In this document: in pieces, positions 1 through 6,566 of the stretch
How the letters are laid out: every line of letters begins with the position of its first letter
Position numbering within the stretch: position 1 is the stretch's first letter
IMG/VR virus record: IMGVR_UViG_3300022539_000312
Coordinates: 1-33,228 of that record
Length of the DNA stretch: 33,228 nt
Direction: 5' to 3' (one strand)
From: a virus
Made by a program: the position numbers and the translations under genes
The notes under the pieces: generated by a model
Seen by the model: the letters and a program-made list of their open reading frames with translations, nothing else
The model's database searches: none
What the model was told of the DNA's origin: nothing

Positions 1-1
1 C

Positions 2-91
2 TTGGATTATGCAATATCCCAAAACAAAAACGTTAGATATTTAGAATCAACACCATTCGGTAATACTTCAACCATAAGAAATAAACCATAG
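2..91 (+). CDS. C-terminal end of an unknown protein (cut by window start)
   Basis: An open frame enters from the left edge and stops at TAG 89-91, nine bases before the next ATG. The visible 29 residues end in STIRNKP and show no recognisable motif. The stop is followed directly by the SD of the next gene, as expected for a compact phage operon. Its 3' end shares the bases CCATAAGAAATAA with the 3' end of the next gene, a sign that these short genes exchange or duplicate ends. Whether this frame is really translated cannot be decided from the fragment. Confidence 0.4.
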   Translation: MDYAISQNKNVRYLESTPFGNTSTIRNKP

Positions 92-100
92 GAGGCTTAA

Positions 101-286
101 ATGAACGAACAAATATTAATAGATGGCTTAATGCGTAGGCACGATAAGCACGGTACAATTCCTGTATATCCAGAATATAAAGCAGATGAAGCGGATGACA
201 GATTATGTGGTGTTTGCGGTCAAGATGATAGGGTGTCTCATGCAGGGTGCTTACAGATTGCTTCAACGCCACACCATAAGAAATAA
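101..286 (+). CDS. Small CxxC-containing protein, unknown function
   Basis: A 61-residue protein preceded by a strong SD (AGGAGG, 90-95) at good spacing. It is charged at the N-terminus and has one CGVCG motif near residue 37, followed by H-x2-C (HAGC), which could complete a small zinc site. It belongs to the run of short proteins at the start of the window, all on the same strand with short gaps. I do not recognise the family. Function is unknown. Confidence 0.6.
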   Translation: MNEQILIDGLMRRHDKHGTIPVYPEYKADEADDRLCGVCGQDDRVSHAGCLQIASTPHHKK

Positions 287-304
287 GTCGTAGGAGGTAG
301 GGGG

Positions 305-541
305 ATGAAACCATGTGATTGTAAAAACCGGCAAGATAAAGACAAAATGGAAGTGCAAGGAATAACTATTAATGATAATTCGATTAGAGTCCGACCGCCA
401 GTTGTTATTTTGACAACTGGCTCATGTACTATGAAAATAACTCAATCTGTATTTAAAAGTTTTGCTCATTGGTATTTTGGAGATCAGAAGCAAAGCATCC
501 AGTGGCAACCGCCCGCAACTTGTAAACTTCATGATAAATAG
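305..541 (+). CDS. Hypothetical 78-residue phage protein
   Basis: Starts at an ATG behind a GGAGG-type SD (AGGAGGTAGGGGG, from 292). The N-terminus carries a CDC pair and a basic stretch; the rest is polar with a few aromatics (HWYFG around residue 56). No family is recognised. An unusually perfect 9-bp inverted repeat lies inside the coding sequence (listed separately). It is co-directional with its neighbours and probably co-transcribed with them. Confidence 0.55.
   Translation: MKPCDCKNRQDKDKMEVQGITINDNSIRVRPPVVILTTGSCTMKITQSVFKSFAHWYFGDQKQSIQWQPPATCKLHDK
397..421 (+). repeat. Perfect 9-bp inverted repeat inside a coding region
   Basis: GCCAGTTGT at 397-405 is the exact reverse complement of ACAACTGGC at 413-421, with a 7-base spacer. 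As RNA it would form a stable hairpin in the middle of the 305-541 message; as DNA it resembles an operator. There is no following T-run, so it is not an intrinsic terminator for the plus strand. Confidence 0.6.
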
Positions 542-556
542 CGATAAGAGGTAGCC

Positions 557-682
557 ATGATAAAGGCTAAATGCCAAGACTGCGGTCATGTATTTTGGGC
601 GGCTATAATTCTGGGTGAAACTAAATGTCCGAAGTGCGACAGCGAAAATACCTGTGTCGCAATTCATGTTTGTAATAGCTAA
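557..682 (+). CDS. 41-residue zinc-ribbon protein (paralogue of 3659-3778)
   Basis: ATG at 557 follows a weak SD (AAGAGGTAG). The protein has a full zinc-ribbon pattern: CQDCGH at residues 6-11 and CPKC at residues 24-27, with a hydrophobic strand between. The gene at 3659 has the same plan: CANCHHEF, a short hydrophobic link, ECPKCGS, then an HVAI ending. The two are therefore paralogues. Such mini-ribbons are common in phage early regions and may act in nucleic-acid or protein binding; the specific role is unknown. Confidence 0.65.
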   Translation: MIKAKCQDCGHVFWAAIILGETKCPKCDSENTCVAIHVCNS

Positions 683-710
683 TATAATGGAAAGTTTTCC
701 GTCTATAGAC
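683..710 (+). promoter_or_regulatory. TATAAT box followed by two adjacent palindromes
   Basis: TATAAT at 683-688 is followed at once by GGAAAGTTTTCC (689-700, five-base arms) and the perfect palindrome GTCTATAGAC (701-710). This sits 29 bases upstream of the ATG at 739. No good -35 box is visible 16-18 bases upstream of the TATAAT, so promoter activity is uncertain. The two palindromes could be operator half-sites. Confidence 0.3.
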
Positions 711-738
711 TGGTTCTTTTGCTTGGAGGTAAACGAAA

Positions 739-978
739 ATGCTTACTAAAAAACAAGTCATTGATATTTTAAATAATCCACACGCTTATACTAAAGATGC
801 ACGACAAGAAGCAGTTAAGGCTGGTATAAAGATATTGGATGAAATAGCAATTGCGGAAGACGCAAAAGAACACACCGCTGCACCGGACAGCGAAGGTCGT
901 GCGGTTTTCGAGGATGATATTAGATACATAACTTGCCATAAATGCGGGAAACATTGGGATTTCTGTCGCTGCCGATGA
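739..978 (+). CDS. Small protein with C-terminal zinc-binding tail and AAPDSEG segment
   Basis: A 79-residue protein behind a GGAGGT SD (725-730). Residues 1-45 look helical (a QVIDIL... KAGIKILDEIA pattern). They are followed by the AAPDSEG segment and then a Cys-rich end (CHKCGKHWDFCRC) that can bind zinc. The DNA encoding PDSEG is a 25-bp block shared exactly with two genes 5-6 kb downstream (see repeats). The 3' end (GCTGCC..TGAGCTAA) also resembles the ends of those genes. This suggests a different N-terminal half joined to a shared C-terminal module. Confidence 0.65.
   Translation: MLTKKQVIDILNNPHAYTKDARQEAVKAGIKILDEIAIAEDAKEHTAAPDSEGRAVFEDDIRYITCHKCGKHWDFCRCR
873..897 (+). repeat. 25-bp GC-rich shared block, copy 1 (others at 5849-5873 and 6722-6746)
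   Basis: This block is identical at all three sites and is notably GC-rich for this genome. It contains a 5-bp inverted repeat (CGCTG 876-880 / CAGCG 888-892). It is always read in the frame giving TAAPDSEG and always lies just before a Cys-rich C-terminal module. A related palindromic sequence (CAGCCG...CGGCTG) lies in the convergent gap at 7048-7071. Confidence 0.65.
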
Positions 979-998
979 GCTAATCATTATAAGAACAC

Positions 999-1027
999 TT
1001 GACACACATAATCAGGTTTGGTATGTA
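999..1027 (+). promoter_or_regulatory. Sigma70-type promoter candidate
   Basis: A consensus -35 TTGACA (999-1004) is separated by 17 bases from TATGTA (1022-1027). It lies in the gap after the 739-978 gene and points into the structured leader ahead of the T5orf172 gene. The predicted start is near 1034, giving a leader of roughly 145 bases. The same arrangement (TTGACA, 17 bases, TATGCA, then a folded leader) recurs at 9443. Confidence 0.5.
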
Positions 1028-1046
1028 TGATATGAGGATATCTTAT

Positions 1047-1157
1047 GAGATATTGCCGGAATCTCGACCAATCAAACTTTAAAGTTAGAAAAAGCGTATT
1101 AACAACCATTCAGCGCAATGCTGTTTTGGGGAGTCCGGCGCTCCAGTTAATGCGCTT
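1047..1157 (+). ncRNA. Structured 5' leader with three-way-junction-like fold
   Basis: The 5' part has a hairpin GAGAT/ATCTC (1047-1051 with 1061-1065). The main element is a 12-bp stem, AAGCGTATTAAC (1092-1103) with GTTAATGCGCTT (1146-1157), with one G-U pair. It encloses two small hairpins: CAGC/GCTG (1111-1114, 1120-1123) and GGAG/CTCC (1130-1133, 1141-1144). A T-rich run follows at once (GCTTTTTGTATTTTT), so the element could be an intrinsic terminator or attenuator. An SD (AAGGAG) and the T5orf172 gene follow. It is not recognisable as a named riboswitch. Confidence 0.45.
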
Positions 1158-1180
1158 TTTGTATTTTTAAGGAGATTATT

Positions 1181-1600
1181 ATGGAAAAAGTAAAAAAAAG
1201 ACAGTTCGTTGAATATGCTGGAGATTGGGGTGTTAGCCCAGAAGGTTATTATAGTAAGTTTTTTAATTATTATAGTCGATTTTTTCTTTATTTTATATGT
1301 GATGAGGATTCTAAATATTTAAAAATTGGGATCTCAAAAGAACCAGAAGAAAGAATAAAAGCTCTCCAAACTGGTTGTCCACTAAAACTCATCCTTCTTT
1401 TAAAGTTCTATGGTACTCAAGAAATAGAAACTAAACTACATGACGAATTAAAAGAATATCGTTTAAGGGGTGAGTGGTATTCATTAACAGATGAAAATGG
1501 ATGGAAAGTTAAAGCTGCAATAAAAGAACTGTGTTTGGGTTATTTTTGCGGTATGACAATGCCAACGTTTAATATTGTTTATGGTGATATGGATGGGTAA
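1181..1600 (+). CDS. T5orf172/MUG113-type (GIY-YIG-related) protein
   Basis: A 139-residue protein with an AAGGAG SD. Residues about 36-103 carry the typical pattern of this fold: a YFI strand, KIGIS, a PEERIKALQTGCP helix, E-x3-LHDEL and RGEWY. The family is related to GIY-YIG nucleases and is often found in phages as a DNA-binding or nuclease-like domain. A second member at 8990 has the same landmarks (KIGRT, LQVGCP, RGEWY) but a different C-terminus. Here the domain is flanked by about 35 residues on each side without recognised motifs. Catalytic activity is not established. It sits just upstream of the replication genes and ends 8 bases inside the next gene. Confidence 0.7.
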   Translation: MEKVKKRQFVEYAGDWGVSPEGYYSKFFNYYSRFFLYFICDEDSKYLKIGISKEPEERIKALQTGCPLKLILLLKFYGTQEIETKLHDELKEYRLRGEWYSLTDENGWKVKAAIKELCLGYFCGMTMPTFNIVYGDMDG

Positions 1601-2231
1601 ATCACCCGCATTTCAATTTTATCCTAAAGATTTTCTATCCGATATAAATGTTGCGTCTATGACTATGGAAGAACGCGGCATATATATTACCCTTCTTTCA
1701 TATTGTTGGCTTGAAGGGTGCTTGAAGGGTGGTTCGCAGGTGGTTGAAGCAATTTGCAACCATCCGGAAAATTGGGATGAAATTTGGGATAAAGTAAGCC
1801 AATGTTTTTATGAAAAAGATGGGAAATTCTACCATAAACGGCTTGAAGAAGAACGGAAAAAACAAGAAGAATGGCGAGAAAAATCAAGACTTGGGGGGAT
1901 AAAGAGTGGTAAAGCAAGAAGAAAATTTAAGGGTGGTTTAGGGGTGGTTGAACCAAAAGGCAACACTTCATCTTCATCTTCATCTATAAAGAAAATTAAT
2001 AAAGAAAAATATGGTGAGTTTGTTTTATTAACTAAAAATGAGTATAATAAACTAATAAAAAAATATTCTGAGTTTATCGTTAAAAATAAAATTGAGGATC
2101 TAAATAATTATATCGGTTCTAAGGGTGATAAATATAAATCCCATTATCATACTCTTTTAGCTTGGTTAAGGAAAGATAATCCAGAAAAGCCAAAAAAACA
2201 CGAACCATCATTAAAGGAACTTGTTTCCTAA
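1593..2231 (+). CDS. DUF1376-type phage replication protein
   Basis: The start is placed at ATG 1593 (MGKSPAFQFYPKDFL) because DUF1376 proteins begin with this FYP-x-DFL motif. An upstream TTG at 1575 is in frame but would add only six residues. Residues 1-95 hold the domain (MTMEERGIYITLLSYCW, then the FYHKRLEEER helix). A low-complexity Ser linker (about 127-134) and a C-terminal part ending YKSHYHTLLAWLRKDNPE follow; that ending is common in phage replication-initiation or helicase-loading proteins. Its stop overlaps the DnaB start (TAATG), so the two are translationally coupled. An origin-binding or helicase-loading role is inferred. Confidence 0.7.
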   Translation: MGKSPAFQFYPKDFLSDINVASMTMEERGIYITLLSYCWLEGCLKGGSQVVEAICNHPENWDEIWDKVSQCFYEKDGKFYHKRLEEERKKQEEWREKSRLGGIKSGKARRKFKGGLGVVEPKGNTSSSSSSIKKINKEKYGEFVLLTKNEYNKLIKKYSEFIVKNKIEDLNNYIGSKGDKYKSHYHTLLAWLRKDNPEKPKKHEPSLKELVS

Positions 2232-3550
2232 TGGACAACAGACTTCCACCACAAAATATCGAAGCCGAAGAATCACTATTAAGCGGTATTCTTATAAACA
2301 ATGACACATTAATTGATATTGTTGATATTCTTTCACATGAAGACTTTTATAGGACAGCCCACCAAAAAATATTCTCAGGTATTGCAAAGCTATATCTAAA
2401 AAAAGAACCTATTGACCTTATCACACTTCCTAATGTTCTCAAAGAAAGTGGGCATTTAGAAGAGATTGGAGGTGCGACATATTTAGCCACACTTGTTGAT
2501 ACCGTTCCTCTTGCTGTAAATGCAAAGCACTATGCTAAAATAGTTAAAAAAGCATCAGTAGCAAGGCAATTAATAGAAGCCTCAAACGATATAGCGAACT
2601 CAGCTTATGAGCTTAATGGAAATATGATTGAGATTTTAGATGAAGCTCAGTCTAAGATAATTAACATTAACTTTGATATTGATAATGATAATTTTGTATC
2701 GGCCGCTGATATAACGACACAAAGAGTTGAGCAATATGAAGAAATGTCTAAAAGGGGCAAGGTTTACGGCATACAAACAGGCTTTTATAAACTCGATATT
2801 CTGACAGGTGGGCTAAAGGGTTCTAAGTTTATTGTAATGGCATCAAGACCGCGAATAGGGAAAACAGCCCTTATGATGAACATGGCAAACAATATAGCAA
2901 AGGACAGTCATAAGGTAGGTATATTTTCCGTAGAAATGGACAAAGAAGAACTGATAGACAGGTCTATATCATCAAGGAGCGGGGTTAATTTAATAAAACT
3001 TACTACTGGAAACGGGCTAACGGCTGAAGATTGGCAACACATTACTGATGCCGCATCTGAGATTTATGATTATCCGATAGTTATTGATGATACTGGCGGA
3101 CTTAAAATACAAGAACTAAAGCGTAGGGCAAGAAAAATGGTCAAAGACGGAGTTGAGATAATATTCATTGACCAGCTTAGTAAAATTAGGGGCGGTAAGG
3201 GCAAGTCCGAATACGAAAAGCGGTCATTTATTGTCAATGAAATAGCTATATTAAAAAAAGACTTGCGAATACCTGTCTGTCTTTTGGCGCAGATTAATAG
3301 GAAGCTCGAAGACCGACAAAACAAAAAACCTATACTTGGGGATCTTAAAAGCACAGGAAGCCTTGAAGAAGATGCTGATATAATACTCTTAGGTCATAGG
3401 CAGTATGAATACACCCATGATGAAGACGACAAGCATCTTGCAGAATGGGAGATTGCAAAGCACAGACAGGGTGCTACCTGTAATATTGAGATGTATTGGG
3501 ATGGCAAGACTACAACATTTAGTTCTATACAGGAGGGCTATAATGAATAA
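2231..3550 (+). CDS. dnaB: DnaB-family replicative DNA helicase
   Basis: 439 residues, the normal DnaB length. The N-terminal domain (1-110) begins LPPQNIEAEESLLSGIL, a hallmark of DnaB. The RecA-like C-terminal domain has Walker A SRPRIGKTA (205-213), a Walker B strand IIFID (310-314), the LLAQINR motif (351-357) and DLKSTGSLEEDAD (371-383). Walker A departs slightly from the usual RPSMGKT, and R is replaced by K in the DLR-type motif. It would unwind DNA at the phage fork, presumably loaded by the upstream DUF1376 protein, with which it overlaps by one base. No phage primase or polymerase is seen in the window, so those may come from the host or from outside the window. Confidence 0.9.
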   Translation: MDNRLPPQNIEAEESLLSGILINNDTLIDIVDILSHEDFYRTAHQKIFSGIAKLYLKKEPIDLITLPNVLKESGHLEEIGGATYLATLVDTVPLAVNAKHYAKIVKKASVARQLIEASNDIANSAYELNGNMIEILDEAQSKIININFDIDNDNFVSAADITTQRVEQYEEMSKRGKVYGIQTGFYKLDILTGGLKGSKFIVMASRPRIGKTALMMNMANNIAKDSHKVGIFSVEMDKEELIDRSISSRSGVNLIKLTTGNGLTAEDWQHITDAASEIYDYPIVIDDTGGLKIQELKRRARKMVKDGVEIIFIDQLSKIRGGKGKSEYEKRSFIVNEIAILKKDLRIPVCLLAQINRKLEDRQNKKPILGDLKSTGSLEEDADIILLGHRQYEYTHDEDDKHLAEWEIAKHRQGATCNIEMYWDGKTTTFSSIQEGYNE

Positions 3551-3650
3551 AGACCAAGCCTACGAAAGAGAAAAGAAAAAACTCCCGCCCATGAAGCCAG
3601 CAGAGCATGAGAAAGCAATCCGGGAGATAGCGAGGAAGTTGAGGATATGA
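3543..3650 (+). CDS. 35-residue basic peptide overlapping the helicase end
   Basis: ATG 3543 has a strong SD inside the helicase 3' end (GGAGG, 3532-3536) and overlaps the helicase stop by eight bases. The peptide is highly charged (KDQAYEREKKKLPPMKPAEH...) and predicted helical. A longer in-frame start at 3405 lies wholly inside the helicase and is not favoured. Function unknown. Confidence 0.55.
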   Translation: MNKDQAYEREKKKLPPMKPAEHEKAIREIARKLRI

Positions 3651-3658
3651 GGTGAATT

Positions 3659-3778
3659 ATGATTAACGCTATTTGCGCAAATTGTCATCACGAATTTATT
3701 GCTATCGTTATCATGGGAATAACAGAATGTCCTAAATGTGGTAGTAAGGACACCCACGTTGCAATTTATGAGGATTAG
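3659..3778 (+). CDS. 39-residue zinc-ribbon protein (paralogue of 557-682)
   Basis: ATG 3659 lies eight bases after the previous stop. CANCHH (6-11) and CPKCGS (24-29) form a zinc ribbon; the spacing between the cysteine pairs and the C-terminal HVAI match the 557-682 protein. Two copies of the same mini-ribbon on either side of the replication genes suggest an old duplication. Role unknown. Confidence 0.65.
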   Translation: MINAICANCHHEFIAIVIMGITECPKCGSKDTHVAIYED

Positions 3779-3865
3779 GCTTCCTTATATAGCGAAATAA
3801 GCAGACATCTCCAAAAATAAGTACATGGGTAGGGGTAAACACTAAAAACGAAAGGAGAACTTATT

Positions 3866-4138
3866 ATGATTAATGAAGCAGGTAAAACAGGAAAAGAGTC
3901 AGAGGTGAAAGAATTTTTGAATGGTAATCATAGAAGGGTAGATAAATTAACAGATGTAGTAAGCCAACTTAAAGAACGATTGAGTTCAGTATTGCGAGTA
4001 GCAACACCAGAACCAGCGTGTGAGACAAAAGAAGCAAGAACCTTAGTGCCATTAGCTGAAGATTTAAAGGGACTATGCGACGGAATATCACAAGAAACAA
4101 CACGCCTTGAAGACATTTTAAACAGACTTGAGCTGTAA
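3866..4138 (+). CDS. Hypothetical 90-residue helical protein
   Basis: Good SD (AAAGGAG, 3850-3856). The sequence has heptad-like hydrophobic spacing at both ends (VDKLTDVVSQLKERLSSVL and the final RLEDILNRLEL), suggesting a coiled coil, with a Pro-rich linker between. No family recognised. It ends directly against the next gene, so the two are probably co-translated. Confidence 0.6.
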   Translation: MINEAGKTGKESEVKEFLNGNHRRVDKLTDVVSQLKERLSSVLRVATPEPACETKEARTLVPLAEDLKGLCDGISQETTRLEDILNRLEL

Positions 4139-4150
4139 GTGGTAAATGAT

Positions 4151-4720
4151 ATGAGTGAAGTAGATAGCAAAGAAGAACTGTATATGTCATGGTGGCTTTC
4201 CGAGCTAAAAGAAGCCGGATACATTAAATCATATCAACTTCACCCACAAAGCTATATCTTATCAAACTTGCGCAAGTACAAATATGATAAACAGCTAAAG
4301 ACTAAGACAAAAGAAATAGAAACTACTCTGATTGCAGGACATGTTTATACAGCGGATTTTGAAATTAAATGGCACGAAAAAGCAAGGCATATATTTTTTA
4401 ATACGTTCAGGGATAAAGTATATCTTAAAAAGATTCCATTTGTGGCTCAAGATGTTTTTGGTTCAGATTTTAGTTCGAGCAGCATCGTTGAAATCAAAGT
4501 AACATTTGATAGGTTTCATACAAATCGAGAATTTTCTATAAATCAAAAATGGATGTTGTTAAATCGGGACTTGTATGTGCAAAAGATAGTAGTTGCAAAG
4601 CTGTTTGAGAAAACTTTTGTACCAGAGAGATATTTAATGACAGATAAAAGTGGAAAGAGGCGAAAGATTAAGTTTGAGGTTAGGAGTTTACGAGAATTTA
4701 TAAATGACTCAAAAGTATAA
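4151..4720 (+). CDS. Candidate PD-(D/E)XK phage endonuclease
   Basis: Start ATG 4151 is chosen; GTG 4139, abutting the previous stop, would add four residues, and neither has a clear SD. The protein has a basic, aromatic-rich core. A strand YTADFEIKW at about 72-80 is followed about 45 residues later by VEIKV, then by a Q-K-W helix. This D ... E-x-K arrangement is the signature of PD-(D/E)XK nucleases, including small phage resolvase-like enzymes. It could process replication intermediates or degrade DNA, which fits its place beside replication genes. The long spacing between the D and ExK motifs makes the call tentative. Confidence 0.5.
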   Translation: MSEVDSKEELYMSWWLSELKEAGYIKSYQLHPQSYILSNLRKYKYDKQLKTKTKEIETTLIAGHVYTADFEIKWHEKARHIFFNTFRDKVYLKKIPFVAQDVFGSDFSSSSIVEIKVTFDRFHTNREFSINQKWMLLNRDLYVQKIVVAKLFEKTFVPERYLMTDKSGKRRKIKFEVRSLREFINDSKV

Positions 4721-4877
4721 ATACGCATGGGGCAATAATTCCAAAAGAGCCGAAATGAAAGGCAGAGAATGTATATTAATAGCTTCCGGCAAGAAAGGCT
4801 CTGTAATGATAAAATTTACTGATAACGGACAGAGAGAAATAGTGAGCCGGAGAGCGTTGAGGCGTATTAAATCTTAA
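4704..4877 (+). CDS. 57-residue basic protein, unknown
   Basis: Starts inside the end of the nuclease-like gene (17-base overlap), typical of coupled phage genes. The protein is rich in Lys and Arg (pattern WGNNSKRAEMKGREC... KKGSVMIKFTDNGQREIVSRRALRRI) with beta-strand-like segments, consistent with a small SH3-like or DNA-binding fold, but no family is recognised. Confidence 0.6.
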   Translation: MTQKYKYAWGNNSKRAEMKGRECILIASGKKGSVMIKFTDNGQREIVSRRALRRIKS

Positions 4878-4894
4878 CAGCATAGGAGGTAATG

Positions 4895-5068
4895 ATGAGT
4901 GTGTATAACGATATGGCTAATGATGCCGGTTATTCTTATGATACTGACGAAAATCAGCAAATGGCACAAATGCTGGAATGGGAAGAGGGACAAAAATTGC
5001 AAAGAGACTATGCCCGATATCTTGAAAATACAGAATATCGTGAAATATTATTTCGCAAGTTTTCCTAA
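4895..5068 (+). CDS. 57-residue acidic protein, unknown
   Basis: A strong SD (GGAGGT, 4885-4890) fits ATG 4895 better than ATG 4892, which would leave one base of spacing. The protein is acidic and Tyr/Gln-rich (DTDENQQMAQMLEWEEGQKLQRDYARYLE), probably helical. Unknown function. Confidence 0.6.
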   Translation: MSVYNDMANDAGYSYDTDENQQMAQMLEWEEGQKLQRDYARYLENTEYREILFRKFS

Positions 5069-5086
5069 ACCATAAAGGAGGACATC

Positions 5087-5410
5087 ATGCCATCACCGCA
5101 AAAAGTGCCGCAGGAAAAGATAAAAGCCATGCTTGCCGCTTATGAAATGACCGGTATAGTAAGAAGATATGTTATTGCGGAAATGTGTAATGTTCCGGCC
5201 AGCATAGTTAAAGATATTTCCGAGTTCAAAGAACGGCGTACTTACTTCAGGTACAAAAGAGGCAAATGGAAGCCAAGAGGAAAGGAGATGTGTGGGTGTT
5301 GTGGTATTCGGTCAATAGACAAAGAAGCAGGGTTAACGAAGCTATGTTATACTTGCTTTGAGAGCAATGGCGGTAGTGTCGGGGATGATTTATATAAGGT
5401 TTGGATATGA
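5087..5410 (+). CDS. HTH-like protein with C-terminal zinc site
   Basis: SD AAGGAGG and ATG 5087. Residues about 8-45 form a helical region that could be a helix-turn-helix (KAMLAAYEMTGIVRRYVIAEM then VPASIVKDISEF). A basic, aromatic linker follows (YFRYKRGKWKPRGKE), then CGCCG (about 69-73) and CYTC (about 87-90), a zinc-binding pair. A DNA- or RNA-binding role is inferred from this layout. Regulatory targets are unknown. Confidence 0.6.
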   Translation: MPSPQKVPQEKIKAMLAAYEMTGIVRRYVIAEMCNVPASIVKDISEFKERRTYFRYKRGKWKPRGKEMCGCCGIRSIDKEAGLTKLCYTCFESNGGSVGDDLYKVWI

Positions 5411-5469
5411 TATCATTGAATTAATGCACGTTATAGATTGGTTATGTTTCTTGGGAACAGGAGATAAAA

Positions 5470-5655
5470 ATGAGTATATTAGACATGAAAAATAAAGACA
5501 TTGAAAAATCATTATGCTATACTTGTTCTAATAGATTTCTATGTATATTCGCTTTAGAAGGTATAGTTCATACATGTAAAGACTATAAGAAATATAACAC
5601 ACCGCTTCACGCAGACAAGCAGGGTCGGCCTTCGGAGGTTGACGATGGCTCTTAA
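5470..5655 (+). CDS. Cys-rich small protein whose 3' end lies in a duplicated repeat
   Basis: SD AGGAG, ATG 5470. Residues 16-40 have four Cys (CYTC, then LC, then TC) of a type seen in small phage and plasmid proteins. The last 19 residues (NTPLHADK... DDGS) are encoded by the start of the 376-bp repeat copy A and read like an appended tail, so the original C-terminus may have been replaced. Zinc or Fe-S binding is possible. Function unknown. Confidence 0.6.
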   Translation: MSILDMKNKDIEKSLCYTCSNRFLCIFALEGIVHTCKDYKKYNTPLHADKQGRPSEVDDGS

Positions 5656-5693
5656 TCCCCTACTTGCTGGTGATTTTTGACGTTAGGTGACTT

Positions 5694-5957
5694 ATGAAAT
5701 ATGAATACAAAAGTAAGCGTACAGACGATACAGATCCATTTAGAGGCTCAGTCATGGAATTAAATGCTATGGGTCAAAATAGATGGGAGTTGGTGGCGGT
5801 TATACTCTTTCATAGAGAGACAGAGTGGATATTTAAGCGTCACCTAACCACCGCTGCACCGGACAGCGAAGGTGATATTGATTTAGAAAAAGAGTTTTGT
5901 CCAACGTGCGGTTCTACAAATATGTTCGGCGGAGTATGTCCAATTCGCTGCCTGTGA
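5694..5957 (+). CDS. 87-residue zinc-ribbon protein, first of two near-identical copies
   Basis: ATG 5694, with a GGTGAC just upstream as a possible weak SD. Residues 1-52 (MKYEYKSKRTDDTDPFRGSV..., then NRWELVAVI and WIFKRH) resemble small DUF4177-like proteins, in which an aromatic strand precedes a 'GW/RWELV' strand. The AAPDSEG segment follows at 53-60, then a zinc ribbon (CPTCGS ... CPIRC). This copy ends CPIRCL; the 6567 copy ends CPIRRL, so only this one keeps the last Cys. Function unknown. Confidence 0.7.
   Translation: MKYEYKSKRTDDTDPFRGSVMELNAMGQNRWELVAVILFHRETEWIFKRHLTTAAPDSEGDIDLEKEFCPTCGSTNMFGGVCPIRCL
5849..5873 (+). repeat. 25-bp GC-rich shared block, copy 2
   Basis: Identical to 873-897, inside the 5694-5957 gene, in the same reading frame (TAAPDSEG). 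It marks the border between the variable N-terminal half and the Cys-rich end. Confidence 0.65.
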
Positions 5958-5991
5958 GCTAAATTGTTATAAATCAGGAGGAGATATTATC

Positions 5992-6123
5992 ATGGATACT
6001 GAAGAATTATATCAAAACATAGATCAAGAGGAAGATATGTCGGATGCGGAAAAACGTGAAAGTTATTTTACAGAAGTTGAAAACGATCAGGCTTATGAAG
6101 ATTGGAAAGACAGAGGCCATTGA
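5992..6123 (+). CDS. 43-residue acidic peptide
   Basis: ATG 5992 behind an AGGAGGAG SD (5976-5983). It is strongly acidic (EELYQNIDQEEDMSDAEK...), the sort of small decoy-like or hypothetical protein often seen between phage early genes. No motif. It lies in the interval between the two copies of the 376-bp repeat. Confidence 0.5.
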   Translation: MDTEELYQNIDQEEDMSDAEKRESYFTEVENDQAYEDWKDRGH

Positions 6124-6138
6124 TTTATAACACAGCAC

Positions 6139-6221
6139 TGGAGCGGATTGCTAATGCTTGCGCCTACTCCAATGAATCGTCAGATTTAGACTGAAGGTGT
6201 TTAATTGGAATAAAGGCGCAA
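6139..6221 (+). ncRNA. Leader with mutually exclusive stems (attenuator or riboswitch-like)
   Basis: TTGCGCC-TACT-CCAAT (6158-6173) can pair with ATTGG-AATAAA-GGCGCAA (6204-6221), giving stems of 5 and 7 bp. The same CTCCA (6167-6171) can instead pair with TGGAG (6139-6143) upstream. A small hairpin (TCAG/CTGA) lies inside. Alternative pairing upstream of a gene is a feature of switches, but no ligand family is recognised and no clear promoter is seen. The SD of 6261 follows 20-30 bases later. Confidence 0.35.
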
Positions 6222-6260
6222 CCACTCAGTTATATCGTTCTATTTCTTGAGGATAAGAGG

Positions 6261-6449
6261 ATGATCATAAATTTAAACGTAAAAATTAAAGGTGGCCCGA
6301 GGACTCCAGTTGAGGTTGATGTATATGGGACTGCTGTAAATACAAAAGTAATGAAATTTAAAAACGGCAGAACTATATCAGATAATGATATCGCTGTATG
6401 GATTAAACATCACTTAACTGAAATACTATCCGGGATACAGTATGACTAA
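6261..6449 (+). CDS. 62-residue hypothetical protein
   Basis: ATG 6261 (MIINLNVKIKGG), with SD-like GAGG at 6250. It has two predicted beta-strands, a KFKNGRTISDND turn and a helix (AVWIKHHLTEIL). Not recognised. It lies between the repeat copies and follows the structured leader, so its expression could be controlled by that leader. Confidence 0.55.
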   Translation: MIINLNVKIKGGPRTPVEVDVYGTAVNTKVMKFKNGRTISDNDIAVWIKHHLTEILSGIQYD

Positions 6450-6566
6450 ATTTAGTTAAACGAAATAGAACACACCACTTCACGCAGACAAGCAGGGTCG
6501 GCCTTCGGAGGTTGACGATGGCTCTTAATCCCCTACTTGCTGGTGATTTTTGACGTTAGGTGACTT

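Larger units (their letters stand above)
5596..5971 (+). repeat. 376-bp direct repeat, copy A
   Basis: Matches 6469-6844 at a constant offset of 873 bases. I find only two differences (G5604/A6477 and T5949/C6822), about 99.5% identity. The unit holds a GC-rich segment with a small hairpin (CCTTCGGAGG), a short leader and a complete 87-residue gene. The near identity points to a recent duplication or an assembly artefact. Confidence 0.9.

Noticed and set aside
873-897. Integron attC or CRISPR-like repeat
   Set aside because: Only two independent copies, no regular spacing, no spacers and no attC core sites; it is read as coding sequence.
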